From NCBI GenBank assembly GCA_905182995.1, contig CAJJDP010000081.1:187466-251465 (forward strand): a stretch of 64,000 nt of DNA. Reading direction: 5' to 3'. The DNA is from Paramecium octaurelia (lineage: Eukaryota > Ciliophora > Oligohymenophorea > Peniculida > Parameciidae). Positions 11,751 to 23,971 of the stretch are shown here, in pieces (the stretch's first letter is position 1; each line of letters begins with the position of its first letter). A model generated the notes under the pieces. It saw nothing but the letters and a program-made list of their open reading frames with translations, was not told the origin of the DNA and ran no database searches. Made by a program: the position numbers and the translations under genes.

Positions 11751-13486
11751 TCAATGATAATATTAATCAATAAATTATATAAAAATTTGGGTTTGAAAAA
11801 ATTATTTCCAGATTACTTGATCGGAATTTACTGTTCCCATATTTTGCAATGTCTTTTAGGCTATTCTCTCATAATCTAGTAATACTTTATTAATTGCTTT
11901 TGGTGTTTAATAAGTATTCTATCTAATTGGTTCTATTGGAATATTTCTTATTACTCTTGCATGAAACAACTAATTAAAAATTTACAGACATTAACTGTAG
12001 TTACCATGATTTGACTAGCATTTTTAAAAATAAGAATCTAACCTTCCCAAAAGATACGTCATTAATTCAGCTGATAATAGTGGAATTTAATCTGTGTTTC
12101 CGAATTGTATTTATTATTTGCTATCCAAATTAATAAAAATAGCATTCTAAAACTTATTAATAATCCCTTGACTATATAGATTAGAGAAATTCTAGATTAT
12201 ACAAGAATACTTACACATTCTAGGCCAGCAATTATTGGCACAGGACTTCCTAGATATACAATGTTTTCCAAAGGCAAATTACTAATTATTGGATGAATCC
12301 ATGCAAATGGTTTAAGTAAGTACTTTTAACACAGTAAACATGCTGCAGTTGATAAATAAGGTGATTTACTAACAAAAACAATTGATTTCTCAATTAAACA
12401 ACTTAAAAATATTTTAATCAAACTTTAAGAATTCAATTTCTTAAATAATTATGGAATTCCCTAATATTTCAAATATCAATACCCATTAAATATTATCATT
12501 TTCACTTATTTTTAATTCTTAATTATTGATGGTAATGAAATTGGGATAGTTATTTTAGGACAATTATGATAAAATCCTCAAACATATTTAAGCAACGTTC
12601 TTATCAAAATATTTTGAATCTGCTAACGAAATGTTGTTTGTTCTCGAATAAAGGTTACTTCTCATGGATTTTAACTGAGACAAAATTACAATTAGAATTT
12701 GCTGGTAAAAGTCAACTAAACATTTGCTGGTTGTAAAACAAATTGCTCTCTTACTAAATCTGACCTACTAGGGACTTAAAACTGTAAAATCATTATATCG
12801 ATAACAAATATGATATTTTAATTATTGTTTCTCAGTTTGCTTAGTCAGAATAACAAAACAATTAGGGGAATCAATGTGATAATTATGATTCATCATTAAG
12901 TTGATGTCTTCCAAACTAAATGACATAGGAATGACTATAGGTTTGCATCCGTCTGGTAATATGAATTTGGAAATTGATAGAATTTGCTATTGATTTTCTA
13001 GCTTGACTATAAATGCTTACTAAGTTGATTGTATGAATAAATCACTTATGGTTCATTTGATTATTCTGATCCTAATCCCAGAATGAATAAATCATCAAAC
13101 AATTATTCATCGTTGACTCTTTCATTATTAGTAGTAGCATTTTAAATATCAAAATAATCCAAAACCTTGTGCCTTACCTATTAAGTAGATTATCTAAATT
13201 GAGAAATATTAAAATTGTTGCTATTTTAAAGAGGAGCCTTTAATTTAATCTTCTAGCCCGAACTCTAAAATTATTCCACTCTGCTATCGCTAATTGCAGG
13301 TTCTGAATTCTCATCTATATTGCAATCTTCATCAGAGGAGACATTTTGAATAAATATTGATTATTTTTGACTTTTAAGCAATTAAACTTCTTGTCTACTA
13401 AATTCTAATTACTATTCAAGTGCTTAAATATAACAATCCTTTTCATACAATAATTATAGTAATTGCCTTTAAGATAAGTGATCCAT
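11751..13486 (-). CDS. DENN-domain protein (Rab GEF-like)
   Basis: A 570-aa protein with one 23-nt intron (GTAAGT..CTAG, near 12190-12215). It starts with a Gln-rich coiled coil (MDHLSQRQLLQLLYEKD), then an acidic linker, then the uDENN start FDDLFILGLGSEQSNEP and SPNCFVILTKQTEKQQLKYH. The cDENN core is clear: FLSCLIEKSIVFVSKS, CQKYLLKPFAWIHPI, and NIVYLGSPVPIIAGLE, corresponding to the family pattern PF-W-HP ... L-x-SP-x-P-x-I-x-G. DENN proteins catalyse GDP release from Rab GTPases on membranes. The dDENN part is divergent. Start chosen at the first ATG of the open frame; the gene upstream ends 28 bp before it. Confidence 0.82.
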
Positions 13487-13513
13487 AAGAAAAAAATATA
13501 TTTATTAAAATAC

Positions 13514-14146
13514 TCAAATTTAAATCCAAATCCCATTAGTCGTTGGTTAACTATTTTCAAATTAACCTAAAAATATATTCACTATATTTTAAATAAAAAT
13601 GATTTCTTCCTCTATGTGAAACTACTAAGTCCAATAGTCAGATCATCCATAAACCCTTGTTTTCGATTTAATCTTAGTAATATCCATAACATAAACGTTT
13701 TTATTGACACTGGAGTACAAAAAAATAAATTGATATTCAAGTTTTGAAAGGACAGTCCAAAAATTTACCTTTGATTAAGTGACAACTCACTGTAAGTTAG
13801 AAAATTTCCTCTCTTTTTACAGGGTCAAGCTAAAATATTATTGAAAGTACGTTTAGGAAATCGTCTGAGTAAATTAGGTTTTTCAGTTTTCCAAAATAAA
13901 ATAATATTTTAGAGAAAGCTATGATGAGTTGTTCTTTATTGATAATGTAATTAGTATCATCATCTTTGTTATCATATTATAGAAAGTAAGGTATGATTAT
14001 ACTTAATATCTGATAAATATTTCTCTTCATTCTCCATCATAAACATAATAGATGTGGCGTTTATTTAATTCTAATTCTAAAAGTTCATGTTTGTTTTTTT
14101 AGTAAATATAAATTGAATTCTATCTCTTTTGATGAAATAAATTCAT
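13514..14146 (-). CDS. Unrecognised protein, exon structure uncertain
   Basis: A plausible start MNLFHQKRQNSIYIYQKNK lies 30 bp from the DAD1 start on the other strand. The best open segment reads DDTNYIINKEQLIIAFSKIL and on through LDPVKREEIFQLTVSCHLIKG. Joining it to the start needs introns of about 20 and 39 nt, and the 3' part has two competing ends: one running on to TGA at 13514-13516, one through a 59-nt intron to a TGA near 13585. No domain is visible. The segment differs from random AT-rich sequence in its run of charged and hydrophobic residues, but this entry should be read as a gene of unknown boundaries. Confidence 0.35.
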
Positions 14147-14176
14147 TTTTAATATTATTAATTTAATTATAAATCC

Positions 14177-14558
14177 ATGTCTGAAACTAAATTGGTTGAT
14201 GAAAATTCTTTAATAGGAATAGCAGCTACATTTTGGTAATAATATTCAGCTAAGACTCCTTAAAAATTGAAAATAATGGATGCTTTTTCTTTGTATTGCT
14301 TCATATTGGTGATAATTCAATTATTTTATTGTGCATTGGTAGGTGATTTTCCCCGAAACTCATTTCTATCAGGGATATTTGCATCTGCGGGAGCTTTGAT
14401 AATTAATAGTAAGCATTAGAATGTGATGATTAGTTTGTTTAAGGAAATAATTGAACCCTGAGACTAGATACATGGAAATTTCGAATGAGAGAGCCTTTTG
14501 GGAATATTTGGCAGCAATGGTTGTGCTCTTTTTGACTGTGATAAATTTCTTGGGTTGA
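14177..14558 (+). CDS. DAD1: DAD1, oligosaccharyltransferase subunit
   Basis: Small ER membrane subunit of the N-glycosylation complex. After removal of a 25-nt intron at 14409-14433 the 118-aa product aligns along its length with animal DAD1 (113 aa): KLKIMDAFSLYCFILVIIQL, FYCALVGDFPRNSFLSG, then LRKQLNPETRYMEISNERAF and a last membrane span ending VLFLTVINFLG. The intron splits the codon in the second span (GALIIN-I-CLRKQ), and the exact match on both sides proves the splice. Three membrane spans are visible. It is convergent with the SHIPPO gene, 28 bp away. Confidence 0.96.
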
Positions 14559-14586
14559 ATGATATTACATATATAATAGATATATA

Positions 14587-16002
14587 TCACAAATCTAAAT
14601 GACTTTTATTTGGGATGAGGTAATTGGGTACATTTGCAAAATAAGGTGGAATATTGTATTATCCAGGTCCTGGTCCAACATCATTTCTATCAGTCACTCT
14701 TGATTCAGATCCGAATCTAAATGAAATAATAGTTTTCAAAATTACGGGAATTTCGGACCTGGATTGGTTTAATTGAGTTGATAATGATTAGGAGCAGGAT
14801 TATCGTTGAGTTTACTTTTTTCTCTAGCTTCTGTGCCGACTCTACAAGACATGGGTCTGGATTTGGTTTATGAGACATTGGGATAGTAATCCAAAGGACC
14901 AGGCGTTCCATCTGGTAATCTATCAGTGTATTTTGGTCTCAGAGTATATCCTTTGCTTCCTCCATCTCTGCTGATGTCATAGGTTCCTGGACCTGGAACT
15001 TCTTGTTAATTGACAAGCCTTCTCTACTCTGATCCAATTTTATAACTGGGGGGTCTCCTCTTGGTTGCACTCTAAGACTGATAATGTCCAGGTCCTGGAG
15101 TGTAATGAGCATCAAAGACTTATCTCTGTTTAGCAGTTCCCACTCTTCCACCGGGGACTGAACGCTTGGTGAAATCAGTTGAAGGATCATAATGTCCAGG
15201 ACCAGGAGCAGAATCCGCTGCAGTGGGGATTCGCTTCGAACTGATAGTGGTGGCTTTTAGATTCAGATGAGATTGATGCATATATTATCCAGGTCCTGGA
15301 GTTTAGACTCTTTCTGTGAATGTAGAATCTCTTAGGGCATTTCCAAATCTATGATAAGGTCCCGATGTTGCAGGACGCACATTATACTTACCAACTCCAG
15401 GAATAAAGGGTTTGGTGTCATAGAAGCCACCTCTGTTTTGATTGCCAATTCTGGAAGCAGGTCTGCTTAGAATAGTGGAATAATTAGTTTCGTATGCTGC
15501 CGGACCGGGACCATTTTTGAGTTCTCTTAAATTGTCATCGATTCCTCCCAATAGTGGTTTGTTCCTCATGCTATAACTGGAAGCACACTTTTGCAAAGGT
15601 TTAAAATCTGGATTGTAGGCACCAGGTCCAGCTAATTGTTAATTACTATTTTACGAGTGATTCCCTTGCCCACTTCTGTGTGATTTTAAAACTTAGCTCC
15701 CATTGAGAATTCAGGCTTTTTCCTTTTCTGATAATTAGATTTAATATTTTTACGATTGCTTTTTATAGTTACTCATACTAGCCTGGTCCAGGTTGATAAG
15801 CAATTTGCTACGCTATTCTATTGGCAGTTCCAATTCTAATTTTAACTGATTTAATTGTACTTCCAAGAAGGAGGCCTTTGATGTGGATACCTATCAGGGT
15901 TGTAGTTCTAAAGTATAATGCTACTCATACGCCTACTCCAGGAGCCGATTCGACTTTTGAGAGTGGTCTTTGTTGAGATGTTCCAAAAGAATAAGCAGCC
16001 AT
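14587..16002 (-). CDS. SHIPPO/sperm-tail PG-rich repeat protein (axonemal, CIMAP/ODF3-like)
   Basis: A 429-aa protein built of repeats with the core PGPGxY: PGPGQYEQ, PGPGAYNPDF, GPGPAAYET, PGVGKYNVRP, PGPGQYMHQ, PGPGHYDPS, PGPGHYQS, PGPGTYDIS, TPGPLDYYP and PGPGQYNIP. Between repeats are segments like SYKIGSEQR and RVGTEAR. SHIPPO proteins lie along microtubules in axonemes. Five introns (23, 25, 26, 23 and 29 nt) restore the frame and, notably, several of them fall close to repeat cores, so the repeat pattern independently confirms the splices. Start MAAYSFGTSQQRPLSK at 16002. A structural ciliary role is known for the family and inferred here. Confidence 0.93.
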
Positions 16003-16030
16003 AATAATTAATAAAATTAAATTATAAAGT

Positions 16031-17427
16031 TCATTCCCATTCTCCGTAGTCTTATCCAAAAAGTCTTTTTTTAATAAATAAAAATGGTAACAAGTGCGGT
16101 AAAACAAGTGCTTACAGTAACTATAAAATAAAGATCAATAAGGATGTCGAGGTTTCATGATTTTCGATGACGTTTTCTATGCATTATTTCCATCCTTCAT
16201 TATCGATTTTAATGTTCCCATATATGTTGATTAGTAATATCAAGAGGAAACTAAAACTTGCCAACAAAGTCAAATATGTGGAGAGATACAAGTAACTTAC
16301 TATCCCTCCAATCAGAAATTTACTCTACCCTAAATTCTTTTTAATTTTCTTAAACTGTTGTTTGTCATTTGCACCCAAAGACAATTGCAAGTTCCCTTTG
16401 GCTTCCGAGCATTTCTCGTGAATCAATCTTGATATCTATTGATCATCGAAATTGCACTCCTCCACATACTTCTAGAATTATTATTCGCTTGGGAAGTATT
16501 TGATCAAATTGTTCTACATTATATAGAGTCTCTATTATGCCTTAAGGATATTGTCATTGTCTTGAATCAAGTCATTGCTCAAACAGTTATTGTAACTCAT
16601 TAACAACACAGACACAATGCTGCCAAAAAACAAAAATATTGTGTTATATAGTATAAAGAGATATTCTGGTTTGAGTTTGTACTAATTTATTAGTCTGTAT
16701 ACACCTAAGCCAAAGAAGATGAATAAAAGCACTAAAAAAATAGTGAAAATGATGGCCTTTCTAATATGATAATACAGCAGGAGTCCTCTGTCATCTTCTT
16801 TACTTTTATCCAATCTCATCATTTCTCTTTTGGTGGACAGAAATGAGAAAGCAAATAGCAACACATAAAATTACAATCCATTAAAAATAATCCCAAATAC
16901 TAGAATAATTACACCTTAATCGTTGTTATCTATCAATGAGAAATAAGAGTTGAAGATGATATAGAAGTAAGGTTTCGTTAAAAAGAAGATTATGTATTTG
17001 AGGGATTCCAAAAACTTGTTCTGCAACATCGTACAGCATAGTCCAATGGAGTAACAACATTTGCATACGCATTTCTATTCCCAAGGACACCCTTCGCAGA
17101 AGCAATCGTAGCAATTACAAATAATGGTGCCATCATATTCATGCAAAGTCTTTAATTCCTTTTGCTCTTTAGATTGTGATCTTAAAGGTGATGTTGTGTT
17201 CTTTCTAGATGGTGCATCAACTATTTGCAAATCCAAAGAATCTAGATAAGTAAATATGGTTTTTGCTGAAATTTATTACAAAATTTACACAAGATATAAT
17301 TGGTCATAGTTTTTATTCCAATTTCCATCTTCTTTTCTAACATGTTTCTTCTGGCCATGTACAAGTAGAATGAAATCAGAATGAGATGGAATGATAGAAT
17401 AGCAGAACTCGCTATTATTTAAATCAT
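16031..17427 (-). CDS. Multispan membrane protein with Cys-rich loop
   Basis: A 457-aa protein with one 23-nt intron. A first span follows the start (IIASSAILSFHLILISFYLY). A soluble loop then carries a dense Cys cluster, CNCYDCFCEGCP and QKCVCKCCYSIGLCC, that could bind metal or be lipidated. At least six more hydrophobic segments follow, including AIIFTIFLVLLFIFFGLGVY and LFGSIV-like spans, ending with a basic tail IKKRLFGQDYGEWE. I do not recognise the family; it resembles ciliate-specific membrane proteins rather than a known transporter. The stop lies 28 bp upstream of the SHIPPO gene start, in the same direction. Topology is inferred from hydrophobicity only. Confidence 0.75.
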
Positions 17428-17600
17428 AAAAATGATTATATTATGATTTAATCAATGTCTGAAGCTTCACATTTATATATATAATAATAGATAATTTATT
17501 AATCACAATTTCCAATATGTATAAGTAACCCAAACAACCCACTCCCAAAAATGGAATCAAATAAACTCCCCTCAACACCTAAGAAATACTGTAAAGGCTA

Positions 17601-18211
17601 ATGAAGAAAAATTCTAAATCGAAATTACAATTAATAGATATAGCAGATGATACAAAGATTGTTAAAAATGAGAAATATGTTTCTAAATCACCTTGTTCAG
17701 GATGGCAAAGCTTTAGAAATTAAAGTTCTGAAAGGGCGATTCATAAAATAAGGCATTAATCCAATGAGGATTTGTAAAAAACTCTAAAAAAACCATGCCA
17801 TCTAAATCATGTAAGTTCGATGATTGGATTTCAATAAAAAGATTTCATTTAGAATGCCAACGCCTTTCTGAGAGAAAAGAATCTTGAAAACAAACTTGAT
17901 ACTTTGACCCAATAGGTCTCAAAATTGAGGGAAAAGTCAGAATAATTGGAATTTTAGAATAAATTACTTTTTGACAATTTATAAAAGTATAAATGCGAAG
18001 GCAATCAAGTAATTTTTGGGTTATCATGAAGGAAAGAAATGCCTTGCTTGAGAGGCTGGATCACATGATTGAAATGCAATAGAAACAAGAGGAGAATCTA
18101 TAGCATATAAAGACCTTGTTTGGTGACAATTCCAGGAGAATAAAGACCCAACAATCCCAACCCAAGCAAAGGAGTTTTGGAAAATCTGCCTATATGGGGT
18201 TCAATGTGTGA
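17601..18211 (+). CDS. Coiled-coil protein, unknown function
   Basis: 195 aa after removal of the 23-nt intron GTAATTTTTGGGTTATCATGAAG near 18008-18030. The protein has a basic N terminus (MKKNSKSKLQLIDIADD), then a long heptad-like stretch NAFLREKNLENKLDTLTQQV continuing LREKSEQLEFQNKLL, and after the splice ERNALLERLDHMIEMQQKQEE, then a short basic tail. The coiled coil crosses the splice in register, which supports it. An alternative start at 17551 (MESNKLPSTPKK) would require a 47-nt intron, longer than usual here. No enzyme signature. It begins a run of same-strand genes with cytoskeletal character. Confidence 0.75.
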
Positions 18212-18245
18212 AAATGTTTATATTTAAATTATCTGTTAATTATTT

Positions 18246-19176
18246 ATGAAACAATCTCAAATGCAACACAAAAGTTGGTTATAATTGCAGAGATTTGAAG
18301 CGTACGAGACAAATAAAAAAAAATACCTTGAAAAGGAACAAGAGTTGAAATTCAAGAGTTAAGATTAATAGGCTCAACAAAAGCAAATTAATTGGATTGG
18401 AGACATACATGAAAGATAAACCTAATTGCAGAAGGCCAAATGGAAGTGGATAGAGGAGTAGAAGAAATAGTTGGAATTGAAAAGAGAGATGGATCAATTG
18501 GAAGGAGCCACATTTCATCCGTAAATATTGAATAAGGATTAAAAAATACGCACTCCCGAACAATTCTATAAAGATAATATAGATTATAAAAATAAAACTG
18601 TATAAAAATCATTCATCCTAAATTTAGGAAAAACAAATATAGCAATTAATTAAGTAAAAGCAAGACTCAATTAATAACAGAAGTTGTTCTCCTAAACTAA
18701 ACAAAAAATCTGTATAGATGGTTGCACAACCATTTTATGATAGATTGAAAGATAAATAGTTAGAGAAAGAATAGAATTTATTAAAAATTAAAAGCAGTAT
18801 CACACCCTCCTTCAGTCCTTAAATATTTTCTCGAAACTTTTAGAGTCGCTAAACCTATCAAACAGTTCAACAATTTGCCAATTAGAATTCAACCAAAAAT
18901 AAAACATTTGAAATGGATTTGGAAAATGTAAAGACTGATTATAAATCTTTTACATTTTTTGAAGACCTAAGAAGGATTTAGCATTCCCCATCAGAAAATT
19001 GTCAACAGAATGAAGAGAAAATAACCAAAAACCTGCTGTTATTAACTGAAAACAATTAAATATTAAATGTGTAATCGAGTCCATAATAATGTACGGTCAA
19101 AAAGGAATAGAGATCTGTAAGTCCTTTAAAATCGATTATGTCAAAAACCACATAAAAAAATTACTTTAAAAAATGA
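18246..19176 (+). CDS. Charged coiled-coil protein with FxPxI and FYxRL motifs
   Basis: 300 aa with one 28-nt intron (GTATAAAAATC..TTTAG, about 18598-18625) joining YKNKT to EKQIQQLIKQK. The first half is a Lys/Gln/Glu coiled coil (KKYLEKEQELKFKSQDQQA). Then come short motifs: ATFHPQIL, PEQFYKDNI, QPFYDRLKDKQ and SFSPQIF. The pair 'F-x-P-x-I' and 'F/Y-x-R-L' also occurs, repeated more regularly, in the gene at 39687-41128, so the two probably belong to one ciliate cytoskeletal family. The C-terminal part is Ser/Asn/Gln rich. Function unknown; lies 34 bp downstream of the previous gene on the same strand. Confidence 0.75.
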
Positions 19177-19348
19177 TTTTATATTTTAATTATTCATTCT
19201 ATTGGCTATAAATTTGTGTATAAGAATATTTGGGATGTTCTCATTATATTTTATTTTAGGAATATGTGTGATAAATTCAAATAGTCTCGAAATAAATATG
19301 TATTTATAAATAAATTTAATCTATAAAAAGTTAAAGCCAAGATTAAAA

Positions 19349-19699
19349 ATGGGAGCTTGTCACACCAAAAGGTCAAGAAGATAGAGCAATGAATGGAGGG
19401 TTAGTGAAAGACTCACCTCAGAAAGATTAGATTTCATTTTCTAACGGTTGTCCCTATATTTAGAACTCGTTGGAGACACTCACTCGTTAGGAGGATACTT
19501 GTAAGAAAAGATAAATGAATTGTTTTAAATAAAATAAAAACTACTCCTAGTTAAAGATCACTTAAGGAAAATAGAATTACTTCATCAAGCATCTGAGGTA
19601 ATCGAATACTTGTACGATGATAAACACTTCAGCTAGGCTTTCCCTATTTTAAGGGAAAGCTTGTATGAAATCACACAATTGACATTAGTCACAGAGTGA
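19349..19699 (+). CDS. Small MGxC protein, predicted dual-acylated membrane-anchored
   Basis: Intronless, 116 aa. It starts MGACHTKRSRRQS: Gly2 with a following small residue and Cys4 form the classic N-myristoylation plus palmitoylation signal, and the basic cluster would strengthen membrane binding. The rest is helical and charged (LDFIFQRLSLYLELVGD, EKINELFQIKQKLLLVKD, HQASEVIEYLYDD), without a recognised domain. In ciliates such proteins are often placed in ciliary or cortical membranes, so that location is an inference. The start is strong because no in-frame Met precedes it and the motif depends on it. Confidence 0.72.
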
Positions 19700-20052
19700 T
19701 TTACACTAAGCGTTTTTCAAATGATGATTTTTTGTCATTCAATAATTTTTATTCATAAAATCAATACTTAAAGCTTTAAGTCTTCTAATGAGATAATCAA
19801 CTTAAAATGATTGAAATCTGAAGATAACAAGTATAAGAGTGATGAGTTATTTATATTCAATAATATTCTATAAAATTTAAGGTTGGGGTTATTAATTTTG
19901 AATATTCTTAAACCAACAGATTTTATAATATGACCAATATTACTAAGAATATAATAGAGCAACTCAGATGATGGGAAATAGCTATCTTAAATGATGTGGT
20001 TCAGAAAAGTAATTTAAATAAATCTGATTCATTAGTATTTTATTGAATTATA
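19700..20052. other. Intergenic stretch without a supported gene
   Basis: A very AT-rich stretch between two plus-strand genes. A minus-strand frame of about 88 codons ending TTATGA-type stop near 19750 (…LKLIISLEDLKLQVLIL in part) is open but has no Met start and no recognisable domain. With TGA as the only stop, frames of this length arise by chance. Probably 3' UTR plus promoter of the CFAP57-like gene. Confidence 0.5.
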
Positions 20053-23000
20053 ATGTCTCAACCAGAAAATAAGTAACCGAAACCATTGAAGGAAGTCTTG
20101 GGATTGAAATATGTCTTTGGTTTTAGAGGTGACATCAAAAACTCAATCCTGTAAGGGACCTAGACAAATGTGTAGGAGAAATCAACTAAAACTAAATTCA
20201 TATACCCTGCAGCAAATAATATAGTGATTTTTGATCCCATAGCTGATAAGAATAAGTCCTAGGAAATCATATAGACAGTCTTAGGGAGCAAAGGTGTTAC
20301 TTGCTTAACCATTTCCCTATCCAGGAGGTAGATAGAAACTTGTATTTAGGTATATTGCATGGTCAGAAGAGAGCGATGCTGGAATAATAGTAATATTAGA
20401 CTTAAACACTCGAAAAACTAAAATATTGAGTACTACAGATTGCAAATCCCGTTATTACGTGAGTCTCGATTTTTCAAGGACAGAAGAATCCAAATATTTA
20501 GTAGCTCTGAGTGCTCCTCCAGAATAAATGCTGATTCATTGGGCATGGGATAAATCAAAGTGTCTTGGAAGCACAATAATAAATGCTAAAGGGGATTCGA
20601 TTAAATTCCATCAAGTTTTTTATCATCCGAAAGAAGATGACTTTGTATGTGTTATGGGTAATGGAGCTATCAAACCTTATAAGTTGATACCAGATAACCC
20701 TCCAAAACCAAAAGATTCTCCTTTCCAAAAGAAGAAGGAAGTAAGCATCTTACATTATTTTATAAGGAAACCCATTCTACTAATTTCCTTTCTTATTGTA
20801 TCTTGAGTGATTCTAAGACAATGGTGGTAGGTACGGATAGAGGGGAGGTACTATATTTTAATGAGAATTGCGAATTCAAACTAGTTCTTTCACCACTTTA
20901 AAATTCTAATTAATAATCAATTGAGGGATTTCCAATAGAGTGCATAGTGAAATATTCAAATGGGTTTATTGTTGGAGGAAGTGATTGCATGATCTACATT
21001 TATAGAAAACATGAAGGAGATCTTAAAAATCCATATGTTCGAATTGATAAAAGAATATAAAACAAACAAATATTAGCCAAAATCACAAGTTTATGTCTTA
21101 CAAATCAAGAAGATAATCTCATCTTTGGAGTTGAATCTGGCTAAGTGTTCAGCATTCCTTTTAGTGCAGACAGAGAAGTAGCAAATGAGGATGAAATAAA
21201 ATTTGATCATTTGATAGCACCATTCCATAGTGGACCAATTACAGGCTTGGATGTTTGTACTAGAAAGTCATTGGTAGTCACAGTCTCAGATGATCGAAGT
21301 ATTAGGATTTGGAATTTCAATGAATTGATATTGGAAGTGATGAAAGAATGTGAGGATACACCTTTGGCTGTCGCTATTCATCCTTCTGGATTTCATTTGA
21401 TTGTATCCTTTTCTGATAAAATTGTACTTTACAATTTATTTGAGAAAGATTTAAATTCATTTAAGGAAATTCATATCAAGAATTGTCAATAAATTAAATT
21501 TGCTCATGGAGGTCATTTATTTGCAGTCGCCAATTAGAACTTGGTTTAAATTTATCAATTCTACACAGGTGAAAATCCATAGAATTACATATTTAAACAA
21601 TCCACTGGAAACATCTCTACTATTGAATGGGATATTGATGATTTAGGATTCTATACTGGAAGTGACAATGGTTTTGTACTCTATTGGAGATTGGAAGATA
21701 ATTAAAATAAATTGTAGTTGGCCATGATTCAATCTCAACCTATTGAATGCATTTGCACTCCTAAAACATATGCCAATATTGAACTTTAAAAAGTGTATAT
21801 AGCAGGTCCATATGATGGACAATACTGTATCTATGAATCTCAACATCATACCAAGATTCACAAGGAAGCAACTGAGGGTACAAAGAAGGAAATTCCACTC
21901 TATCCTATTCAAACTGGATGTAGGGTGAGCAAAATGGCAATTTTTAATAGTGAAAAGATCATGTTATTTGCTACTTGTTAATTGGCTAACTCATCTGAAT
22001 TCACTCAAAAGTAAAACATTAAAAACATGAAATTCGAACCAGGTGGTCTCAGATTTGCCAAATATCCTCTTGCACCAGAGGAAATCATTGAAATATAACC
22101 ACATATTAAGGGAATTACCTAGATGAAAGTCTCATATGATGATTCTTATGTCTTTACTGCTTCTTATGATAATTCCTTGATCATTTATGATGTTAAAGAT
22201 TAGAGTTCCAAAATAGAGTTCAAAGATGGAGGCTAGGCTTATGGTGTTTAGGCTTATGCTGATGAATTCTTGATGCAAAGAGATTAATATAAAAAGAAGA
22301 TTGCTAAAATTGAGGATTTAAAATAAAAAATTAAAGAACATGATATCAATTAAAAGATTAAGTAGAATATGTACACAAAAGAAAAGGATGAATTGATTAG
22401 AAAATTGGAAGAATAAATTGATTAATTGGAAAAAAGAGAAAAAGCCAAAATTCAAGAATTGGAAAATGCTATCAATAAATTAGATAGTGATTTCAAAGAA
22501 GAAAAGAAATAATTATATGAAAATCATGAAAAGAATAAAAAAACTACTGAAAATGATTTCAAATAAAAAATGGCATTGGAATCTCAAAGATTAGAAGAAT
22601 TAACCAAAGAAAAATAATTGAAACTTCAGGAATTCCAGAGGTATATCAAAGAACAAAAGGATAAGAGTACAGAAACTAAAAATGAGAAGAAAAAAGAATA
22701 TGAAAAATAATTAAGAAAAGAATAATAATTATATGTAGATTTATAAAAGGATAAAGAAGATAATCAAAAAAAATTTATTGAAGAGAGAAATAAACTAGAA
22801 GATGATGCAGAGAAGGAGATAGATAAGAAGAAGGAGATTAATGAAGCTGAAATGAAGAAACTATCAGATGAATTAGATAAAGCTGAATTGGAAAAGAGAA
22901 CAAAAAAAACTGAATTTGACAATGTGTAATCTACTTTAGAATAGGCTAATTCCAAAGTTAAGGAAATAATGGAGGATATTGCATAAAATCAAGAATTAAA

Positions 23001-23902
23001 TAGATAATATCAAAAGGAAAAAGAGAGTCATGATAAAGAAATAAAAGAGAGAGATAAAACAATTTAAGATAAATAGAAGCGTATTTATGAATTAAAGAAA
23101 AAAACATAAGAACTAGAAAAGTTTAAGTTTGTTTTGGATTATAAAATAAAAGAATTAAAGAGAGATATTGGACCAAGAGAGGAGGAGATTACAAAAATGA
23201 AAGAATAAATTACTAATATGAATACAGAAATCTTGCATTTCAAAAAAGTTAATGCAAATCTTGGTTTGATTGTAACTGATTTAAACTTGAGATAAGCAGG
23301 AATGAAACAAGAAATCGAAAATCAATAGCAAGTTATAGAAAGCAATTCTTAATATATCAAGGCATTTGAATACGATATTTCAGAAACTCATGCGCATATA
23401 AATGTAATTAATTATTATAATTATTTAGGATTTTAAGAGACTAAAGTCTGATATGCTTAAATTGTTTAATAAATATGTTTAAAGCGTAGTTTCAAAGAAG
23501 AAATTTGAAAACGTTGATGTCTAAAAGGAGTTTATTAAGGAGAGGGCTCATTTAGAAACTACGAATAAAGGATTGAAAGAGAAGTTTTCCAAGAAATTAA
23601 GAGTTCATAAATAGGATAACAATAGAATTATGAGTTAAAACGTAGATCTGATTAGTGAGATTAATGATTTGAGGAGGGAGATTAAATTGTTGTAGGACGA
23701 AGAAGATTTGAAACGTCGTCAAATTGAGTAGATGAATGATCAACCTGAGGAGAGGGAACTTGATTAAATGATTGAAGAATAAGAAATAGAAATTAATTAA
23801 TATAGAGAGAAATTGCAATTCCTTAAAGAAGCAGTACAATAGAGAAGATTATAATAAAATATCAATTCTGATAGTGATCATTAGGAATTTTAATAAGAAT
23901 GA
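20053..23902 (+). CDS. CFAP57: CFAP57/WDR65-like WD-repeat and coiled-coil axonemal protein
   Basis: 1258 aa after removing introns of 22, 26 and 25 nt; the animal protein has about 1250. The N-terminal half is made of WD40 propeller repeats, for example [51 protein letters not shown] followed by SIRIWNF, and [19 protein letters not shown]. From about residue 740 it becomes a long coiled coil ([16 protein letters not shown] ... ), containing [20 protein letters not shown], a stretch that is nearly identical in CFAP57 homologues. CFAP57 is needed for assembly of a subset of inner dynein arms and for ciliary waveform. Start [20 protein letters not shown] fits the family N terminus. Confidence 0.95.
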
Positions 23903-23971
23903 AGAATAATATTTAGATATAAAATTGTAATTAATTTACAAGCTAATAATTTTTTACACAAATTAATATTA

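Noticed and set aside
22100..23890. Low-complexity AAR/GAA-rich sequence in several genes (also 26700-27900) as possible simple repeats.
   Set aside because: Explained by coding for Lys/Glu/Gln coiled coils in an AT-rich genome with TAA/TAG as Gln.
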